DNA of 64,000 nt, from contig JAHLJT010008756.1 of the NCBI GenBank assembly GCA_031308135.1, positions 105,055,271 through 105,119,270 on the forward strand, read 5' to 3'. Positions 1 to 12,335 of the stretch are shown one piece after another. Numbering within the stretch: position 1 is the first letter of the stretch; each line of letters opens with the position of its first letter. The translations under genes were made by a program, and so were the position numbers. The stretch is from Acheta domesticus. Its lineage: Eukaryota; Arthropoda; Insecta; Orthoptera; Gryllidae. The notes under the pieces were generated by a model, which saw only the letters and a program-made list of their open reading frames with translations, made no database searches and was not told where the DNA came from.

Positions 1-1474
1 ATACGATTCATGAACTAATTTTTGTACTGACTTTCTAACCAAGCACTTCACTGACACCAAACCTAAACGTCTTATTTTACTCCTATTATTTAATCATTCA
101 ATTAAATCGTTTTTATTATTGGTAAAATTGGAAAAATAACAAAAAGTCAATCGTTGCACATATAACAATTTGCGTTCGGTCTCTTTCACTCAGAAGCTTT
201 CTCTTCGTTGCAGAACCAATCCTGATATTGCAATCCTCGAATACAGATATTTTGGACACATTGTGAAACTTGTTAGGTATATAATGGTGAAAATACTATT
301 TCTTCACAGTTCGCGGAAGTTTAGAGCAATCTTCATGTTCCGCTCAGAAATTAATAGAATCTTCTACACATAGCTGAGTTACCCCATGAACGTCTGTACT
401 ATTAAATCCACTAGTGCAAAGAGATGAGTCAAATTTTCACGGACCGATAATCCCCGCGAATAGTTAGAGTTGCTTGCGGGAGGGGGATGAAAGAAAGGGA
501 TGAAAGAGGAAGGGGCGCACAGCCCCTTACGCGCCATCGCCTTTCGTTTCGACCCAAAGCCATAAAGAGCCGCTTGCTGTCCTGTGAGAGCACAGAAACG
601 GTCCTTCTCGCAGAATGGGCTGAATTTCGGTTAAAACCAAAAGCAAACAATCTAGAAGGAATTTCGTATAAAGTAAATAAAAATTAGAATTAAAATGAAC
701 AAGAGAAGATAATCATGATTGAAATAACATGCTTAGGAAAAATATACAATTTGGGTACTCCAATTTTATGTTTCCGTCTTTCAGAGAATTCGATTTTGCT
801 GCGAATCACGTAATACTTGTTTTTCATTTACACCTTTGATTACAGTTCCAAACTAATTATTTTGCACGGACTTCATAGTTCTCAAAATTGGGGGAGGGAT
901 ATGAAAAACACGTTATGATGATTGTTTTTATTCTAGTATTTAAACACATTAAAATCATAGTGCTCGTAAAACTGCTTCAAAACCAGCTTCTACTAAACAC
1001 TTGTAGTAGAAATTACTATTTTCTGTGCGATTTATAGCATACACTTGTCATGATCAGCATTGAATGAAATACATATCAAATGTTAAGAATACTTTCAACA
1101 AATCATGGGATGATTCACAGTACATCAACATTGCAGATTGTTTGCAAGAATTCGTATTACTTCAGCCGATAGAGATGGCATTGGAAAGTTGAGATCTGAT
1201 GATAAATAATAGTTAATGTAGAGCTGAGTAAATGGAAAATATTCTTATACTGTAATACTGAAACTACTGTAAATTTTCTCCATAAAAATGCATGGCTAAT
1301 ATCGATTATTGAAAGTCTCCGCTTCGAAGATCAATAACTATATCAAGACAAAAGGAACGGTAAGAACATAAGTGTCGTGAACAAATTAAGCTTACCTCAG
1401 CATGGCAACGTAAAATTCACTCGGATATAACATCATTTGAGCATATTGGTCCTTTTTTTCCTCATATGTAGTAT
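1..1474. other. AT-rich intergenic DNA
   Basis: No gene is recognised. A more GC-balanced patch at about 480-640 has short open frames on both strands, but neither has a recognisable motif. The rest is AT-rich with scattered stops. Confidence 0.6.
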
Positions 1475-1489
1475 CTTTCTCTCTCTCTA

Positions 1490-1541
<52 letters not shown>
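1475..1541. repeat. (TC)n followed by (TA)n microsatellite
   Basis: A short pyrimidine CT run leads into about 23 uninterrupted TA units. This is a plain simple-sequence tract, likely polymorphic in length. Confidence 0.95.
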
Positions 1542-1544
<3 letters not shown>

Positions 1545-2095
1545 AACCGAACGTGCTGTCGGTTTCGGGGGATTTTAATGGGATCATGTGGCTCATCAGA
1601 AGATTTCAAATGAAAAAAAAGCACAAAGTCGTGATCACAGAACAATACGTAAGTGGATACGCGTTGAAGCGAAACCACAAAAAAAAACTTGAGGAATGAC
1701 AATAACATTGATACCCAAAGAAAATACACAAACAAAAAAATTAACACAATTCAAAAAAATATCAAAAAGGGGAGAATCAACTGCAAAGTTATCACGAATT
1801 AATTTTAAGATTTGCACAACTTAGAATCACGGTAATATCTTCAGTGACAAAACAAGTTGAAGTTCAACAAAGAATGAAATCCCGGTTGGCATGAGTGAAG
1901 GGCACATGCTTCTCGCATGACTCAATGTCGTAGTACCTTCCTTTTACAGAAATTGCAGTTAACTGGCTCTCATTATACACTGCATCAAAACACATATAAA
2001 TAATAATAATAAAAAATTTCATGCACGAAATTCTCTAGAATCCCAAAAAATCTCCATTCAATTAAATGAACAAATATAATGTTTTCTTGAAAACG
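1542..2095. other. AT-rich intergenic DNA
   Basis: No gene, RNA or mobile element is recognised. The open frames that run leftward from here into the (TA)n tract are microsatellite translations. Confidence 0.55.
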
Positions 2096-2254
2096 CAGAA
2101 TATTCGAAAGAAGTTTCTTTAAAACTAAAGAAATGACATTACAAGAAGAATATCTTGTATTCTATTACAAGTTCTATTACATTCTGTGCTATCAACAAAC
2201 TATGTTTATTCACATAGTTTGTTGATAGCACAGAATATTCAAAAGAATTTTCTT
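2096..2254. repeat. Perfect 24-bp fold-back flanked by a direct repeat
   Basis: Bases 2181-2204 and 2213-2236 are exact reverse complements separated by an 8-base loop (2205-2212). The right arm runs into CAGAATATTC (2231-2240). The same string occurs in direct orientation at 2096-2105, and both copies continue with a similar AAAGAA..TTTCTT stretch. The symmetry suggests a template-switch duplication or a small fold-back element. An RNA hairpin is possible but nothing shows transcription. Confidence 0.9.
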
Positions 2255-3525
2255 AGAAATAACGTTAATGGCCCCTAAAATTATCTCTGACGGGGAATTG
2301 CGTGAACACGTACCTTACACCAGTCTGCATTCTATAAATAACTGCTTCAAAATTCTCAGTTCCAGTATGGAATGCGCGGCCACTTTAGTTGCGAGATTAT
2401 TTCCCTCATGACCCCGTAAAACACCGCAGCACTTTTACGCCACTGATCTTATTACGTATTATACATACCTCTTGCGAAACAATAAACTCAGTTTCACTAA
2501 GTCGGGCAGTTCGTGTAGAAAGGACCCGATGGAGAACATACAAGGATCGAAATACCGACCTTAGTCCGTTGGAAAAATAGCTTCGACCAAAAGAGCAAAG
2601 CTTGCAACAAGAACAAGGGGTGGCGATGGCCGCCTTAGCATGGTACAACTTCTCGTTGACTTGACTCGCGGCTACACCTCTGACTCTTTCGTCAACCTTA
2701 CACCTCGGAGTCCAAGAAATTTCTTCCCCGTCGTCCCGCACTCCCCACTCTCAAACTTACACCCAGTCCAAGAACTTTCTGCCCCGTCATGCCGCACTCC
2801 CCTCTCTCTCCCCTACCGCACATCGTACAACAGATGGCTGATAATTGATTTAGCCAATATTTGGGCTGATTGGTTTCAATATATATAAATACATATACAT
2901 ATATATTTATATATTCTTATTCGACACACTCTAATTTAGCAACAAAAAGTATCATATCTCGTTGTAAAATATTTTAAAATAATGTCTTTGAAATTGTGAA
3001 GCAATTGCACTAATAGCAAATATATCATGACAATAAAAACCATTAAATGAATGTGTGTTTGACATAATATTAATAATGAATAAAACAAATCCCTTTCGTT
3101 AGAACTTTGCTATTTGTACAGTCGAAATGAGTGGCAACATGAAGTTCTTCCGCGGCGAATTACTTGGCCCCTGACGGTTTTCCTAGGTCTCAATGCACTC
3201 TGTAAGGATAGTTCCGCCTTCATGAGAGAATTTTGCTCGAGCATCGTGTCAGTTTGCAGAAAATCCGCTATGTCAGGCCAATATTACAATTTTCCTCGGC
3301 CGCGATACCGAGCGAAATTCGCTTGGCCTTCAAAACTGAGCATCCGATGATCGGTACGAGAGAAACGACTCGGGCTAGGCTTAGGAAGGCAACGGGCAGG
3401 GTCACAATGAGGCGATATGTATATACAAGCTAAAATAAGGACGATCAGTGTATGAGATTAATAAGGAGATGTGGGCATGGCAAAACGGGACAATTCATGC
3501 TAATGCATGGAAATATTATGCTTCA
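2255..3525. other. Intergenic DNA, moderately GC in places
   Basis: No gene is recognised. The segment 3110-3430 is less AT-rich and has short plus-strand open frames with no family resemblance I can name. It may be an old unidentified repeat. Confidence 0.5.
2697..2811. repeat. Two-copy tandem duplication, about 59 bp
   Basis: The unit starting CTTACACC..AGTCCAAGAA at 2697 recurs at 2756 with a few substitutions and a small length difference. Both copies end in a CCGCACTCCCC..CTCTC stretch. It is a local tandem duplication in a C-rich segment. Confidence 0.75.
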
Positions 3526-3552
3526 AATAATAATAATAATAATAATAATAAT
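3526..3552. repeat. (AAT)n microsatellite
   Basis: About nine AAT units. It is the same triplet class as the tracts bordering the R4-like element at 14.5 and 17.5 kb, so it is a potential target of that family. Nothing is inserted here. Confidence 0.95.
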
Positions 3553-3904
3553 ATATCGATAATATTAATAATATAATAAACGCAGTGATTGAAACATTTA
3601 AACAGGTACACACTATTTTTTTTTTAATTTATCATTCTGGATAATGTATCATAATGACGTGGTGCTGCTCAAACGAAAGGGTAACTAGTGCTGCTGCAGA
3701 ACCTCACAGACTTTCCCGAATTAGTTTTCTATTTCCTTGGGTCTTCGCTAGCTATTCGAAATTGCCACCTACTCTTTCTTGCCAGCTACCATCTATCACG
3801 GCCAAAAGTACATTTTTTGTCATTTTCTTAATTTTTCGGTTTCCCATTGGCAGCACGGGAATATTAATTTTAGAATATTAAAGAACACAAAAACCTAGCC
3901 CTAA

Positions 3905-4885
3905 ATGGCAATTTTCTTTTAAAAATTGTGTGCCATTTTAAAGAAAATTGCGTTTTAGCGCTACCAAATATGCGAAATTTGAAGCTCATTTTCACAGAAA
4001 ATTTCTGAAGTGAGTCTTCAAAATACTTTATTTGAAGTTATTTGAAGCACTTACACTCACAAATATAATAATCTTTACAAATTGCTGGTAATGTACATAT
4101 TAAAGATATGAGAGATCTTTCAAAAAAATACATTTATATAGCTTTGAAAAAAACAAAAAAAGACTCAAAATAAACATTACGTCATATTAAAGAGTGAAAT
4201 TAACACTATCCGTTACAAAAGTTTCAAGAAAAAAGTTTGTAACCATATATGAGAAAATGGCGTTTGAGCGTTTCTGAAAATGCGGAATTTTGAGGTAGTT
4301 TTCACAGAAAACGGTTGTGTTTTCGGGAAACGTTACTTGACATTATTCAAAGCTCATGTACTCCTTAATATAATAATGTCAACAAAACAAGGCTAATGTA
4401 AATATTATCGACGTGAGAGACAAGTCAAAAAATTACATTTTTGCAAGTTTGGAAAAAAAAAGAATAGAGCAATATGGCGTTTTTGTCATCTCATAAAATA
4501 CATTAGAGAAAATACCTATCAAAAGTTTAAAGAAAACAATTGAAGTCGTTTTTGAGAAAATCTTGTTTTTGTATTTTTTTTAAATTGCACATATTACATG
4601 GAATATTGCGCGAAAAAGACTAAAATTTTCAAAAAAGTGTACATGACCTTATAGAAAAAACTCACTATGAAGAAAAAAATTTATTTGAAGGAAAAATCTC
4701 TATCTTCAATTTTGTAGTTCCAGAAAGACGCCGAAAAAAATTTAAACGTTTGCAATTTTCGAAAACTCAGAGTTATGCGTGAAAATCGGACCAATGCCAT
4801 AAAAATAAGTGTATTTTACTCCATTCTTACAAGAAATTTAAAGAAAAAATTTGGAGCCATTTTTGAGAAAATTTTGAAAATGTCC
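3905..4885. repeat. Diverged tandem array, period about 305 bp
   Basis: A landmark of the form (T)GAGAAAAT followed by a T/G-rich stretch recurs near 3930 (degenerate), 4243, 4546 and 4858, spaced about 303-313 bp. A second landmark, GCG(A)AATTT..TTTTCACAGAAAA, appears near 3970 and 4280. A third, CAAAAGTTT.AA(A)GAAAA, appears near 4217 and 4519. Copies are strongly diverged, so this is either an old satellite or an internal repeat of an unrecognised element. Confidence 0.6.
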
Positions 4886-6115
4886 GGGGTGTTTTATGCA
4901 AAGTACCCCCAGATTTTACAAAATCTTTTTCAAAATCTCAAAGCTTCGACTAGAATTAGATCGACCAGGGAATATCTACTTTGGAAGAAATCGTACGTAT
5001 GGTTTAGACGCAAGCAGTGTTCACAGACTGACAGTCGGACGGACAGACGGACGTTTTCCTTTCAATTCGTTTTTCGGTATGAAGGACCCACAAAAGAGGG
5101 ATTCTGGCTACACCACGTGTTAGGGGATTTTTTTTCTTAATTTAGCAACTGGTTTTATCCACTTTTTCGTTATCAAGGCCCCGCAATGAATTTTTTTCCG
5201 CTGAAAATTCGCTATTTTTCGCGCAGCATTACATAACTTTCCCTATACTACGTATATCACTCCGTGTATACGTACGTATACGGGGAAGAAAAAGTTCAAC
5301 AAATTTGTGCAACTTAATTGCAGTGCGAACCCTAAAATTCCATTACAGATTGCGAACGGAATTTTTTAACCATTAGGGAGAACGGGAGGTCACACTAAAT
5401 TGTTTTCAACTATATCAAGATAGAGTTATTAGTATCTGATATGTTGTTTTTGTGGCCTCACATAATTTTCTTGTCTCTTTATCATACAACCCTGAGGATA
5501 GAAATTTCCCTATAGGTTGGTAAACAACTGTGTGTTAAAAATGATTTTACTCTCACTACTCAAGCCTTGTAAATCTGACTTCAGTATAACATTTATGGTT
5601 GTTAAGGTTTATCCATTTTAGTATTGTTGGTGATTGTAGAATTCTATCCACTGAAACATGTGAACTTGAATTTCAGTTTTAACGGATGTAAAACTTCATC
5701 ACTTTGGAACTTACTATCATGCAATAGATAGCCACTTACTCAGTTACGTCATTAGGCCGAAAAAGAGAAAATTATTGACGCGGTTGAAGTTTCTAAACCA
5801 AGGCATTACCGGATGTTTATAACAATCAAGTACGTTATTTGTGTTATCGGCCGCGTGTCGTACGTTCGTAAAGTGACACCTTATAAAAAAATATTAATTG
5901 ATGTCATTTTCCGGCGTAAGATTACTCACCTACCATGTTTATTTACAACTCATTTATTATGATTGTTCTTAATGGAGAACGAGCTGTGAATCGTTCAGGA
6001 CGCCGGCTGTTAAGAATGTCTTTTCATTCCTCTGCTAGGTTGCATTACGTCGGTGTAACAGAACAGTTCTACCAAAATATTTTACACTGCAAGGTTTTGA
6101 TTCGTATTAGAGAAA
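4886..6115. other. Intergenic DNA with a short ACGGACAG tract
   Basis: A short GACAGTCGGACGGACAGACGG-like run lies at about 5027-5054, next to the end of the 305-bp array. It may be part of the same repeat. The plus-strand frame crossing it (about 4775-5140) shows no recognisable domain. The rest is AT-rich with no gene seen. Confidence 0.5.
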
Positions 6116-6119
6116 AAGG

Positions 6120-6335
6120 GCGACTGATGCCCGCGGAACCGCCCTAGGTCTCAAAGCGACAGAGCGAAGGCCCGCGGCGGCGTCGCTGGTCGGAGGGACG
6201 AGGACGGAGGCAGCATCGGAGCGCGAGGACGGGGAGCCGCAGGGGCCTCCGCCGATCGATAGGGTGACCGTCCTCGCCGCCGTCCCCGCGGCCTCTCCAG
6301 ACATCCTCAGCCGCACGGCCTCTGAAGTCGTCACA
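6120..6335. other. CpG-rich island 1
   Basis: An abrupt block of high GC with dense CG dinucleotides in an AT-rich background. Frames open on the minus strand only because stops are rare in GC-rich DNA. No motif, splice pattern or known domain is visible. Confidence 0.7.
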
Positions 6336-6514
6336 AAGCCGAGTGACCTCTTTCAAACTCCACGGATGAATGAGGCGTGTTCTTGAGATGTAGTTGAAAC
6401 CTTTATTTAGTGTTTGAAATGAAGGAGACAAGAAACGAATTTTATTTAACCCCGAACAATAAATTGTCAGACCACACAGGATGAAGTGGCTCAGGGCATT
6501 ATTTGGTGTCACTG

Positions 6515-6845
6515 CAGTTTCTCTGATCAGGAACTCCTAGGATTCGACGTGCGTGGCAGGATTATCCATACTAGCTAGATAACCAGGTCGAGTTCAACCG
6601 CTGACTGGCGGAGAATCCTAGCGGTCGGCTGCTCTGATCGATAGTTTTGCGTGGCTTCTTCAATCAGCATCAGGTGAATACCGGACTGACCGTTGACCAC
6701 GAGCGATATTTCCTTGTCCTGTCCTCGCACTTTACTTACAAAGACATACACTACACCACTGCATACGTACGTCGGGTGGTTCCCTTATGGTGGGAGGCAT
6801 GTGGTTGAAGAAAATCTCGCAACCCTACTTATAGGTAACCGGTTT
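6515..6845 (+). mobile_element. tRNA-derived SINE copy (diverged)
   Basis: The order matches the family reconstructed from other copies in the window. A degraded head resembling the promoter B box is followed by a GGCGGAATCCT-like stretch, GCTGCTCTGAT, then TTTTGCGTGGCTTCTTCAATCAGCATCAGG-like core, CCTTGTCCTGTCCTCGCAC, and TGGTGGGAGGCATGTGGTTGA. The copy is well mutated and the exact ends are uncertain. Confidence 0.65.
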
Positions 6846-7592
6846 TGACACATTGACAACATTTGGAAAAAATTGGTATCAAGTTAAACGGAACGTACAT
6901 TTAAATAGGAGTTATTTATGTAAAGACATATGGAAATAGTTCACGTTACATACGATACGTCAAAATTGTCAATTGGGGTCAGCTGATTCTTAACATTACA
7001 GATAATAGAACACACAATTAAGAGTGCGTAGTAAACAATACTCAAAAAATTGAAAATCAATAAAAGAAATTTAAAAAAATATATTGCAACCGACTTGTAA
7101 TGTTCGCGATATTGTAGTCACTCAATTCAAATAATTCAATGTTGAGACAGACTTTTCTCAGTTCAAAAAAATTGTAGAAAGCGAGATTTAGTGGTTGTCG
7201 ATTTTCGAAGAAGAAATCAGCATGTATTACTCGTAATTCAGGAAAAATGTATCCCTCCGATACATGGACATTAAACGCAGCTGTAGAGAAGTGCGACAAA
7301 CGAATTTGAGCTTAGTCGCATCTTCAACTGTGTTTATTGATGATGTTGGTTATTGAAGAGTTAGGTCCGTTACGTCAATGTTCCCTAGTGGTAGCAGCGC
7401 GGCTCGTGCCGCTGTCGCATGCCCAGAATATATCAGCGCAACTAGTAGCGTGAAAGGAAATTATCAATACATTGTTTTCTTTAGCGAGAGGTTTGTGAAA
7501 ATGTTCAGCAGCATGTTTGTCAAGAAACGAATTGTTTTAATCCAGCAAAACGGTGGATATGTACAAAAATAAAATTAAAAATATGAATAGTC
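6846..7592. other. AT-rich intergenic DNA
   Basis: No gene is recognised. The segment 7381-7450 (CTAGTGGTAGC to GCGCAACTAG) resembles 50545-50612, which has CTAGTGGCAG to GCGCAACTAG. This suggests a short dispersed repeat of unknown type. Confidence 0.45.
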
Positions 7593-7631
7593 AAATGAAT
7601 TATAATAAACAGCGTTTATTATAATTCATTT
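7593..7631. repeat. Perfect 18-bp fold-back
   Basis: Bases 7593-7610 and 7614-7631 are exact reverse complements with a 3-base loop (AGC). The arms are AT-rich. It may be a cruciform-forming palindrome or the trace of a replication template switch. Confidence 0.9.
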
Positions 7632-8735
7632 TTCTAACTCCCGGTTAATCACATTACGTGACACCATTTTAACTAGTGATTTCTTGTGACGACGCTAATT
7701 CACCAAGTCTCATTGATGAAATCTTTCTTGTCATTGTTGACATGAGTATTGATGTATCTTATCTTAAAGCGTACTAGACTTTTTCTCGAATGCCAAAAGA
7801 ATAGTCTATATAATGCAGAGAAGCAGTTATAATTTGGAATGAGAGTAAAATATTGTTTCAAATTTTCGTTAATCAATCCTATTTTAGACGTTCCTTGTAC
7901 ACTGATTGCGTAATTATTACATTGAACAATTAAATGAACGAAAATGACTCCCAAAAACAATTACTTTACTTCAAATGTAAAGCATATTAAATATTTTTTT
8001 CAACTTCGCAGAAAAATGCAATAAGAGTATATTTATTAAGTATGTTTATATAAAGTTAATAATTGGAGTACGTTGATTGTCAAAAATATTTTATAGCAAT
8101 AGCACATGAAGTAAAATGTTGTTTAAAATAATTGGAGAAATCAGAGTATTTTCATCGCATATCCTTTGAAAGGATCTCGTAATCTTTTCACCACTTTTTA
8201 CCTTTAATTTCCTCTCTTTCTCAAAAATTACATTTTTATTGTTATTATTCTAAACTATATACTTTATTAATATTGTTTCAACTTGGATTTGCTACTTTTT
8301 ATTCTCACACATTTCTTTTTTGAATCCAAAGAGCACCCACCAGTTTCAACTGGTATGTTACATACTCTGGTCACCAGCGCTTTACAAAAATCACCAGCAC
8401 ATTCTATGGAAATCTCCAAAGAAATATTTGTGCGTTTTTACGTATATCACACATTAATTTGCTTTAATTCAGAACACATTTCATTTCAAATCTTGGACGT
8501 TGAGCTAGATTTTTCTTTAATACCAAATATATTAATTATCAAACTATACTTTTTCTCATCTAATACTCCTGAAAAGACATGCACAACCAAAGAACGCAGT
8601 GAAATAAATCCAAGTACAACTTTTGAGGATAGTAGTTATGGTCTTTAAGGATAGTTTTCAGAAAAGCTTTTAAAATCAATACCAGCAAGTTTATCTTACG
8701 TTCCTAGTCACGTACAACCGCGTCTTCCTTTACGT
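7632..8735. other. AT-rich intergenic DNA
   Basis: A plus-strand frame of 121 codons at 8283-8648 has no recognisable domain and ordinary AT-rich composition. It is not supported as a gene. Nothing else is seen. Confidence 0.5.
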
Positions 8736-9385
8736 TCACCAAAACGGACGCCGCAGAGCCTACGAGGCTAATCGGCAAATCTGCTGTTTTACGGACGAGC
8801 GGAGGCGGCGCGACTGCCGGGGTGAGTCACCCCGCGCGGGGTGAGGCATCTCGCGAGGGGGTCCCGGCCCCTCACCCCTCACTTCTCACCCCCGGTCACG
8901 CCACCCCACCCCCACGGGCGCAACCGCCTCTGCCGCTGCCAACCAACTGCTCTACCGTTCGCTATTGCGCCAATTCCACACTATTTTCCGCCGTGACCTC
9001 TGCCAACTTCACCATTGTCGTGTGTTCCAGCGACACCATCCCACTGTTACCTCTTCCGGGGCCGCCATCGGAAGATTCACGACCGCCAATTCCTAAGAAT
9101 TCGTTGCTCTTACTAACACTACGTCCTTTGCCAACGCTACCACTCCGCACTCGGCTTCCGTGCCTCGTGATCTGGCGGCGGCGGCGGCGGCGGCGGGTGT
9201 TCCCGGGTGACGGGCGTCCGGCTTTCGAGGGATCACATGCACCCCTCCGCGCACACCCTCCCCTCTTAAATGAATCTCTATCCACAGCGCGGCATGAAAT
9301 TGGAAAGTGACCGCCAGTGTCAGTTCCCTCGTCACCGAGCGGCGTCGGGGGCGGCGACGCAGGGGAGGGAGTGATGCTCCCTCCA
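8736..9385. other. CpG-rich island 2
   Basis: GC-rich with many CG dinucleotides, including a GGGGTGAGTCACCCC palindrome near 8820 and a (GGC)n run near 9174-9197. Proline/arginine-rich frames open on both strands at once, which indicates composition rather than coding. It could be an orphan promoter or enhancer. Confidence 0.7.
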
Positions 9386-10635
9386 TTACGTGTCATCTGC
9401 ATTAGCTGCAGTGAAAATTCGACAGAGGGAGTTGACAATTAAGCTGTCTCTTTTCCTAAGCAAGGGTTCCTCTCATCGGGGAGAAGCTGATGTATCAACA
9501 TTCAGAGCACAATTGAAATGATCGTGAATGTTCTGTTGACAAGTGAATCGTCCTTCACATTGTTATTTGTGAAATGTCTAAACTGTTCATATAACGAGTT
9601 TAATTATTATGTAAAGTCAAAGTTTATTATTCAACATTTCTTCTACGACGTTCACAGCTGTATTTTGATTTGTTACAGTTTTATGACAACCGTCGTCGAT
9701 TACATAAACTGGTTACGTGTCATTTTGTGCAAGAAAAAATTAATCCTGGTAACATTGAAAATAATTAAAAACACGATTCATTGTTTTTTATTTTTATCGT
9801 TGTTTATACAATTCGTCGAGCATGTAAAGTGACTAGATTGGGAAATCAATAGGAAAATTAATACAAGCAAGCTGTTACACGATAAAATTAATACTACATG
9901 CCATTTCTAAATCATGAACTCAATGGTTATATTTTTATATACCTTTATGTCAGTTTTAATAAAAAGATACATATATTATTAAGTCGCTTGTTCATGTGTT
10001 AACACGATATAATTAAAAAAATTACGAATGGGACTTGTTTTAAATTGACGAAGGCTGAAAATTTCTCACCACAATAAACCAAACAGCTCATTAATTTCAA
10101 CTAGCTAGTAGTGAGTACGAATCTCTTCACACAAAACTACATTGAGGAGTAAATTATCCATAGGCTCAAAAGTATTCAATCTTCCTTCCTTCCTTAAGTA
10201 TAAAGCCTCGTTCAAAACGTGTGAGTACTAAACAACTATAAGAATACACACAATCCCAAATTACCGGACTTCACGTCTTACAGATATAAATATGAATGCC
10301 AAGCTCATGAAATATCATAATTCATATCGTGATTTCTTTATACACGTGTAGTGAAATACTGACAATAAACAGTAAATGGAGTATCACTTCAGTTGAAATA
10401 ATAGTCTACTTCTTCTTCTGTGTAGTCAGATATTCGACTCGTCTGACTAAGAATGAAAACCCTTCAGCACAAAGCACAATACCTCCAGGAGGACATCATA
10501 GCAAGCCCCCGGAGTGAGTATTTATTTCGGACGTTCCTGTAGTAAGACTACTAGTCTCGTAAGAGTAGGGCATGTTATAATCCGTAAGCTATTCCTTCAC
10601 CTCTGCACCGTGATAACCGGTGCCAACCAACACGT
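9386..10635. other. AT-rich intergenic DNA
   Basis: The 104-codon plus-strand frame at 9518-9832 is hydrophobic and AT-driven, with no recognisable domain. No gene or mobile element is identified. Confidence 0.5.
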
Positions 10636-10639
10636 CGTC

Positions 10640-10990
10640 TTATGATTTTCCTCCTCTACCTATCTATCTCCTTTGGCGATGTTCTGCCCCAGCCGGGATA
10701 AACTTATCTGGTCCGCTTAGGACTCCCACATTTGTGATAACGCAGTGAGTGGTCGAGGATAGGACAAGGAAGAGGAAGGAAAGGTCGTGCGCGGACCGTG
10801 ATCTGTTTGTTATGGAACTACTCCGGCATTTAAACTGATGTTGATCGGAAAAAACACGGAAAACTACCGATCAAAGAAACGGTAGAATTCTGCTCCAGGC
10901 AGGTTGCATTCGACCCAGCTATGTAGATAGATGACGAAAATCCTCCACGGTCAGGTCCCGAACTCCAGGGTCTCTTCGTAAAAGATGCCT
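10640..10990 (-). mobile_element. tRNA-derived SINE copy
   Basis: Read on the plus strand it shows the reverse family order: CCCCAGCCGGGATAAAC, GAGGATAGGACAAGGAAG, GACCGTGATCTGTTTGTTA, CTCCGGCATT, TTGATCGGA, ACACGGAAAACT. It ends with a B-box-like remnant (GTCCCGAACTCCAGG) near 10955-10970. It abuts CpG island 3. Confidence 0.75.
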
Positions 10991-11044
10991 CAGAGGAAAC
11001 GCACGACGTTGCCGCAGAGCTATCACAGCCAATATAAGCCCCCC

Positions 11045-11600
11045 TCCCCTCCGGAAGAAGGTAATATTGCGCGTGGCAATAGCCGTGGCACACGGCCTGT
11101 TCCGGTGGACTAATGGCCGTGTCCCGAGCGTGGTGAGCTGGGTGGGCGGGAGGGCAGGGGCGCGGGAGGCTCGGAGGCCAGAAGGCGCCGGAGGAGGGCG
11201 CCGCGACGCCAAGCGACGCCAAGCGCGGCCGAATGCGCGCGCGGGCCAACGCCGGGGGGCGCGGCGCAGTTTCACGCGCGAGCGGTGCCGGGAGCGGGGG
11301 CGGTGGGCGGTGGGCGCTGGGCGGCTGGCGCGGGCGAAGGCGGGCGCGGCGCGGCGCGGCGCGGCGACTCCCGGGGAAGGCGGCGGCGGCGGCGACGGCG
11401 CGGCGGCGTTTAGCGCCGGAACTGCGCCCGCTGACGCTACTTCCGCCGGAAGATGACGGGTCCGCGGCGGCGCCGCCCGCTAATGCGCCGCCGTTAGCGC
11501 GCTCCGCCCCCTCCGCCCCCGTACCCTCTTGCCCCCCTCCCCCCGTAACCCTGACAACTCTGCTCCCTGACCCCCTTGGAGCTCCGGGCCGCCCTGTGGA
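11045..11600. other. CpG-rich island 3
   Basis: One of the strongest islands, with GCGGC-type runs near 11340-11370 and CG density well above the flanks. A near-palindromic pair of ETS-like cores (CTTCCGCCGGAAG) occurs at about 11440. Overlapping open frames on both strands of 100-270 codons are Ala/Arg/Pro/Gly-rich and contradict each other, so none is called as a gene. Confidence 0.75.
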
Positions 11601-12335
11601 CAGAGTTCCGTTCACTTTCCCTTCCGAACAAGGGATGAGCACCGTTGCCCTGAGTGTTTTCCCGGAGATACAACTAGTTTATGCATCTTTTGCCATTAGA
11701 GGGTCGTAGGTACCTTAGAGTTGAGCTTGTACTACTAAGTACGTCCAGTCGTGTTGTGGGAGTCACCTAACCAGTTTTACCGTATTCATTAAGTAAAAGA
11801 ATGAGTAAGAAATCAAAACCTTTTGTCTTTAACTGGTTCAGAGTTTACGCAACTAATAAACTGGTCTGTAGAATTCTGTCAAATCTTTCTTATTGACAGT
11901 TTCATAAATTTTCATAATTTGCACTACAACTCCAAGAGGATCTCTTAAAGAAATAAAGAAATTGTGAGAACAAAACTAGTAGCTCAGTCTTCATAACTCT
12001 GCTAACTTCCATAATTAAAATATAGAATTTCGTTACCAAAACTACCCGTATACGTCTGTGTTTCTCATCTTTTCTCATGTACACAGAGCATATTTATTGT
12101 CTGGCATCAAATCCAAAAATACGATTTGCAGCACGACGAAAAAAGAATATAGGTGTCGGCAGCAGAGCCATTTGGCAGGAAAAAAGACATTTCCTAACAG
12201 CATCACCTTTTCTGTCCCAAAGGAAATTACAATGAACAAAAGACCCTCACCGTGCAACGTAAACGTAAAATGTCATTTCCACGAGCGGAGCGAACAAAAT
12301 GCACTCGGATTCCACTTTCCCTCGTCGCCACTTTC
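11601..12335. other. Intergenic DNA between two CpG islands
   Basis: AT-rich, with no gene recognised. The only long frame here (from 12058) stays open because it runs into the GC-rich island that follows. Confidence 0.5.

Noticed and set aside
4775..5140. 121-codon plus-strand frame with an RTDSRTDRRT stretch
   Set aside because: The basic stretch is a short ACGGACAG repeat, and the frame overlaps the end of the 305-bp array.
8283..8648. 121-codon plus-strand frame
   Set aside because: AT-rich, no motif, no supporting context. Length is within chance for the region.
9518..9832. 104-codon hydrophobic plus-strand frame resembling a membrane protein
   Set aside because: Phe/Ile/Leu/Tyr content follows from AT-rich DNA. 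No family features.
10830..11642. 270-codon minus-strand frame in CpG island 3
   Set aside because: Ala/Arg/Pro/Gly-rich, overlaps equally long plus-strand frames, no domain. It spans a SINE and an island.
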